From contig JAGQQT010000019.1 of the NCBI GenBank assembly GCA_020426065.1, positions 1 through 17,566 of the forward strand: a DNA stretch of 17,566 nucleotides, in the 5' to 3' direction. Made by a program: the position numbers and the translations under genes. Numbering within the stretch: position 1 is the stretch's first letter; the number at the start of each line of letters is the position of its first letter. This document shows, one piece after another, positions 16,001 to 17,566 of the stretch. Origin of the DNA: Planctomycetaceae bacterium (GTDB lineage: Bacteria; Planctomycetota; Planctomycetia; Planctomycetales; Planctomycetaceae). The notes under the pieces were generated by a model. It did not search any database and was not told the origin of the DNA. It saw only the letters and a program-made list of their open reading frames with translations.

Positions 16001-16539
16001 TGAAATGCCGCCTGCAATTTTCTCTGGGACTCTAATCGATCCGTGATATTGGCAATCGTGGCAAGAACAAAAATCCCACCTTCTGTCACGATCGGGTTCA
16101 GGCCGATTTCAATGGGTATCTCGATCCCATCCTTATGCAATCCAAACAGCTCACGCCCCGCAGCCATGCGGCGAATTTTAGGTCCTTGAAAATAACTCTG
16201 GCGAAGTTCTGGATGTTTGTCCCGAAACTTCTCAGGAACAAGCAATTCCACATATTCCCCAATCAGTTCTTCCCGTTCGTACCCGAACATGAATTCGGTT
16301 TCCTGATTGATCAGAACGATCTTTCCCTCTTCATCAATAATGACCATCGCAATGGGCGAGCATTCTACCGTGGCACGAAAGCGGGATTCACTTGCCGTCA
16401 GGCTATTGAGTAATTCCTCTCGATTCTGCAACATCTGCTGAGAGAGACCATGCCAGCCGTCAGAAAGAGCATCGAGATCGATACGACTACTGCCATGCCG
16501 CTTCGACAACTCTTTCAATTTTTTTGTCCAGGCCCACAT
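13081..16539 (-). CDS. Soluble multi-sensor histidine kinase (PAS-GAF-PAS-PAS-unnamed domain-HisKA-HATPase)
   Basis: This is a 1152-residue protein without membrane segments. PAS1 (50-168) is followed by a GAF domain (about 187-350), a coiled-coil linker, PAS2 (376-487) and PAS3 (497-611). An unrecognised domain of about 225 residues (649-874) precedes HisKA with H927 in VASHDLQEPLRKI and the HATPase with N1037/N1041, DNGIGF (1081-1086) and GTGIGL (1109-1114). The HisKA type (SHDLQEPL) is the one common in phytochrome-like kinases that partner with Rcp1-like regulators, matching the next gene. The ATG overlaps the TAA of the upstream membrane sensor by one base (TAATG). GAGGGG lies only 3 nt before the ATG, so the start probably relies on re-initiation. 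The N-terminal 45 residues are charged and helical, possibly contacting the sensor. Confidence 0.95.
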   Translation of the reverse strand: MWAWTKKLKELSKRHGSSRIDLDALSDGWHGLSQQMLQNREELLNSLTASESRFRATVECSPIAMVIIDEEGKIVLINQETEFMFGYEREELIGEYVELLVPEKFRDKHPELRQSYFQGPKIRRMAAGRELFGLHKDGIEIPIEIGLNPIVTEGGIFVLATIANITDRLESQRKLQAAFHKEQEWARKLQELAEISLSIRGDRPLADILQNVTDRTRSLLRAHQAVTSFTTDRNWTQAITGVSLSEKYAAYRTYDAPPDGTGIYSVVCESNQPIRMTQEELEAHPRWRGFGPEAGKHPPMRGWLAAPLRGQDGRNLGLIELSDKVEGEFTAEDESILVQIAQLTSTAVEIRQFQDHLEEMIVERTSQLETNRERLDLALRSSGVGTWNWDVSHDVVQWDEFMYPLFGIEPGTFNGKYSDFEKYLAPGESQRVAEEIKQAIKDQSEYDTEFQIVWPDRSIHTVAARGKVYRNPDDQEIRMTGVCWDITSRNREQAIRRALIDQSKNFIGLLTPDGKLIDANRTALAAAGVSESEVIGKSFWETPWWAHSPELQARLRQSIEVAAKGTSDGFEATHIGADGKTIVVDFTLKPVKDSSGNVIYLIPEGSDITEHKRRDAELKRLLSELEDVASGLALPVHSDFLKRRQYRLDQFSLSDMIDCGSVVRGLCREFSGSELSLSLVNYLYNSVVDESGAPAFALVRMFETRLFAELTESQQELARTLSPEIKSDTRCLTLMATVGAEEAWNDVEGSQSHRVIPLLSEEAILQMPMVSQLLQQTGIQVSGILNPESKSLISGCDTGVFHVENAVGSSEIPAQDQFVIPYGIQSVVGFGDLLPNGRFYSLILFSKVPVSHDTAKLFVHLSQSVRMALLAHLDIPNRTEAQIVSVDRLLRSHERIVTEQEELLKQTLNRLAASNAELEQFAYVASHDLQEPLRKIRSFGNLLLNGYPDQLGAEGQDYLQRMQKAAERMQTLIDDLLTLSRVLRKGQTFSLVDMNEIVQSVIEDLEDRLSVSGGVVHVSELPTIHADPTQMRQLMQNLIGNALKYRKPDVPPVVSVTVRNIAMNSSLPRNREDQWEFEIADNGIGFAPEYAQRIFQPFQRLHGRSEYEGTGIGLTICKRIVDRHKGQIWAESQPGQGAHFFVRLPANYFIEE

Positions 16540-16541
16540 TA
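16537..16541 (-). other. TAATG stop/start junction between membrane sensor and kinase
   Basis: The stop TAA (16541-16539) of the membrane sensor and the ATG (16539-16537) of the kinase share one A. This places them in different frames but strongly suggests coupled translation in a near 1:1 ratio. Confidence 0.9.
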
Positions 16542-17566
16542 TCCCCTCACTTTCAACCGTTCCTCCAGTTCACGAAGCATGGCCTGATCTCGGGCCACAA
16601 CATCAAAGACTGCGACTAATGTTTGTGCAACAAGTACCGCTCCCAGGCAACTGACCAGAGCCACAGTCAACTTCAACCACCCCAACCCGACAAAAATGGG
16701 GTTCACAACGGCATATGCTTCCACAAGATGGACCGTCCCGCAGAGAATAAACACTATTGTCACAATGGGGATCATCAAACGGGTCAGTGGGATTCGTTTG
16801 GGTCTGGGATGTAAACGAAACAGGACAATTCCTATCAGGACATAAGCCGACCATGTCATGAAATCACCCGTAATCAATAAACAAGCCAGCGGCTTTGTCC
16901 ACCCGGTACAGGCACCCGTCCATTGGCTGGCAAATTGATTTCTGAACAATCCCTCTGATACTGATATGACTGGCAGGAACCAGAGAAGCCCACCCAGCAG
17001 CGACCATGACAAGCCTTCGGCCACGGTGCGTACAATTGGTTTTCGTTTATCAGCAGCAAACATATCATCAACAGTGACTGCAGATTGCTCAGTCAGATTC
17101 TTTTCTATGGTCTTGAGGCGATTCTGTTCTGCTTCGATCAGACCAAAGACGCTGACAAGGTCATGAGCAATATAGATCGCACCGACCACACCGATCAGAC
17201 CTGAAAGATTCTTGAGTACGGCATCAAATAAATAAATGGGGTTGAAAACCACATATGCCGAAAGGAGGTGGGTCAACGCACAACTGAGAAAGACACAACT
17301 GATGAGCGGAACCGTGATTCGGGTTGTTGGCAAACGCCTGAGAATGGGATGCAGACGCCACATCACAACAGCAATATTGACATAAGCCATCCACAGCAGC
17401 ACATCACTCATGGCATGAAAACCGGCCAGGGAAGATGTCCAGCCAGAACAGGTACCATCCCAGCGTCGGGCAAATCCATTGTGCAGCAATCCACCATAAT
17501 TAGGAGGACGTGCTTGCAGGTAATCAGCTGGTAGAGTCCACCAGAAAAGCAGAACCCCCAGGGCAG
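16539..17566 (-). CDS. Membrane protein with two tandem ethylene-receptor-like sensor domains (5' partial)
   Basis: The frame is open from the window edge to the TAA at 16541-16539, giving 341 residues. A TTG at 17489 is an apparent start but would cut through domain 1. Counting from the edge, each copy has four hydrophobic helices preceded by a G-x-C-[ST]-G-W motif (37-42; 217-222). The pattern D-x6-Y-x2-I and later C-x3-H matches the copper/ethylene pocket of plant ETR1 (D25, Y32, I35, C65, H69). In copy 1 these are D54, Y61, I64, C95, H99; in copy 2 D234, Y241, I244, C275, H279. All are exactly 180 residues apart. ETR1 P36 is A/G and I62 is F in both. Copy 2 FILCGTVHLVEAY is very like bacterial ethylene-binding domains. 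A cytoplasmic helix (318-341) ends the protein; no kinase is attached. Ligand binding is inferred. Confidence 0.87.
   Translation of the reverse strand, partial: ALGVLLFWWTLPADYLQARPPNYGGLLHNGFARRWDGTCSGWTSSLAGFHAMSDVLLWMAYVNIAVVMWRLHPILRRLPTTRITVPLISCVFLSCALTHLLSAYVVFNPIYLFDAVLKNLSGLIGVVGAIYIAHDLVSVFGLIEAEQNRLKTIEKNLTEQSAVTVDDMFAADKRKPIVRTVAEGLSWSLLGGLLWFLPVISVSEGLFRNQFASQWTGACTGWTKPLACLLITGDFMTWSAYVLIGIVLFRLHPRPKRIPLTRLMIPIVTIVFILCGTVHLVEAYAVVNPIFVGLGWLKLTVALVSCLGAVLVAQTLVAVFDVVARDQAMLRELEERLKVRG

Noticed and set aside
1..17566. CRISPR array, tRNA, rRNA, riboswitch or defence island
   Set aside because: No regularly spaced direct repeats, no cloverleaf or rRNA sequence recognised, and no recognised defence genes other than the nuclease-like GxxExxY protein.

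Overview
The window looks like a planctomycete chromosome, probably Gimesia/Rubinisphaera-like. This is inferred from gene content, chiefly a PSCyt1-DUF1549-DUF1553 protein with a partner DUF1501 protein, a pairing very common in Planctomycetes and their relatives. No rRNA, tRNA, transposase, integrase or CRISPR array was seen.

Left part (1-6931, all + strand): the 3' end of a secreted FG-GAP/VCBS-like repeat protein is followed closely by a large exported cytochrome-type PSCyt1/DUF1549/DUF1553 protein and a Tat-exported DUF1501 protein. A GxxExxY (PD-(D/E)XK nuclease-like) gene sits between the last two, bracketed by copies of a 28-bp repeat. The left copy forms a long hairpin and the right copy encodes the last residues of the nuclease-like protein. 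A cytoplasmic leucine-rich-repeat protein follows.

Middle (6932-9829): a response-regulator receiver fused to a Hanks-type Ser/Thr kinase (- strand) is divergent from a four-CBS-domain protein (+ strand) across a 341-bp spacer. The CBS gene has an almost perfect Shine-Dalgarno sequence.

Right part (17566 down to 9830, all - strand): a tightly packed four-gene signalling operon. In transcription order it holds a membrane protein made of two tandem ethylene-receptor-like sensor domains (5' end outside the window), a 1152-residue soluble PAS/GAF histidine kinase, a small Rcp1-like response regulator, and a hybrid kinase with REC-PAS-HisKA-HATPase-REC-REC-HPt order. Junctions are a 1-nt overlap (TAATG), a 4-nt gap and an 8-nt overlap, so translational coupling is likely. 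My reading is that the membrane protein senses a ligand and works with the separate soluble kinase, and that the small regulator and hybrid kinase extend the phosphorelay.

The most interesting items are the duplicated sensor that keeps the Asp/Tyr/Cys/His set of plant ethylene receptors in both copies at exactly 180-residue spacing, its separation from the kinase, an unnamed conserved-looking domain inside that kinase, and the repeat-bracketed GxxExxY gene with a catalytically dead second domain.
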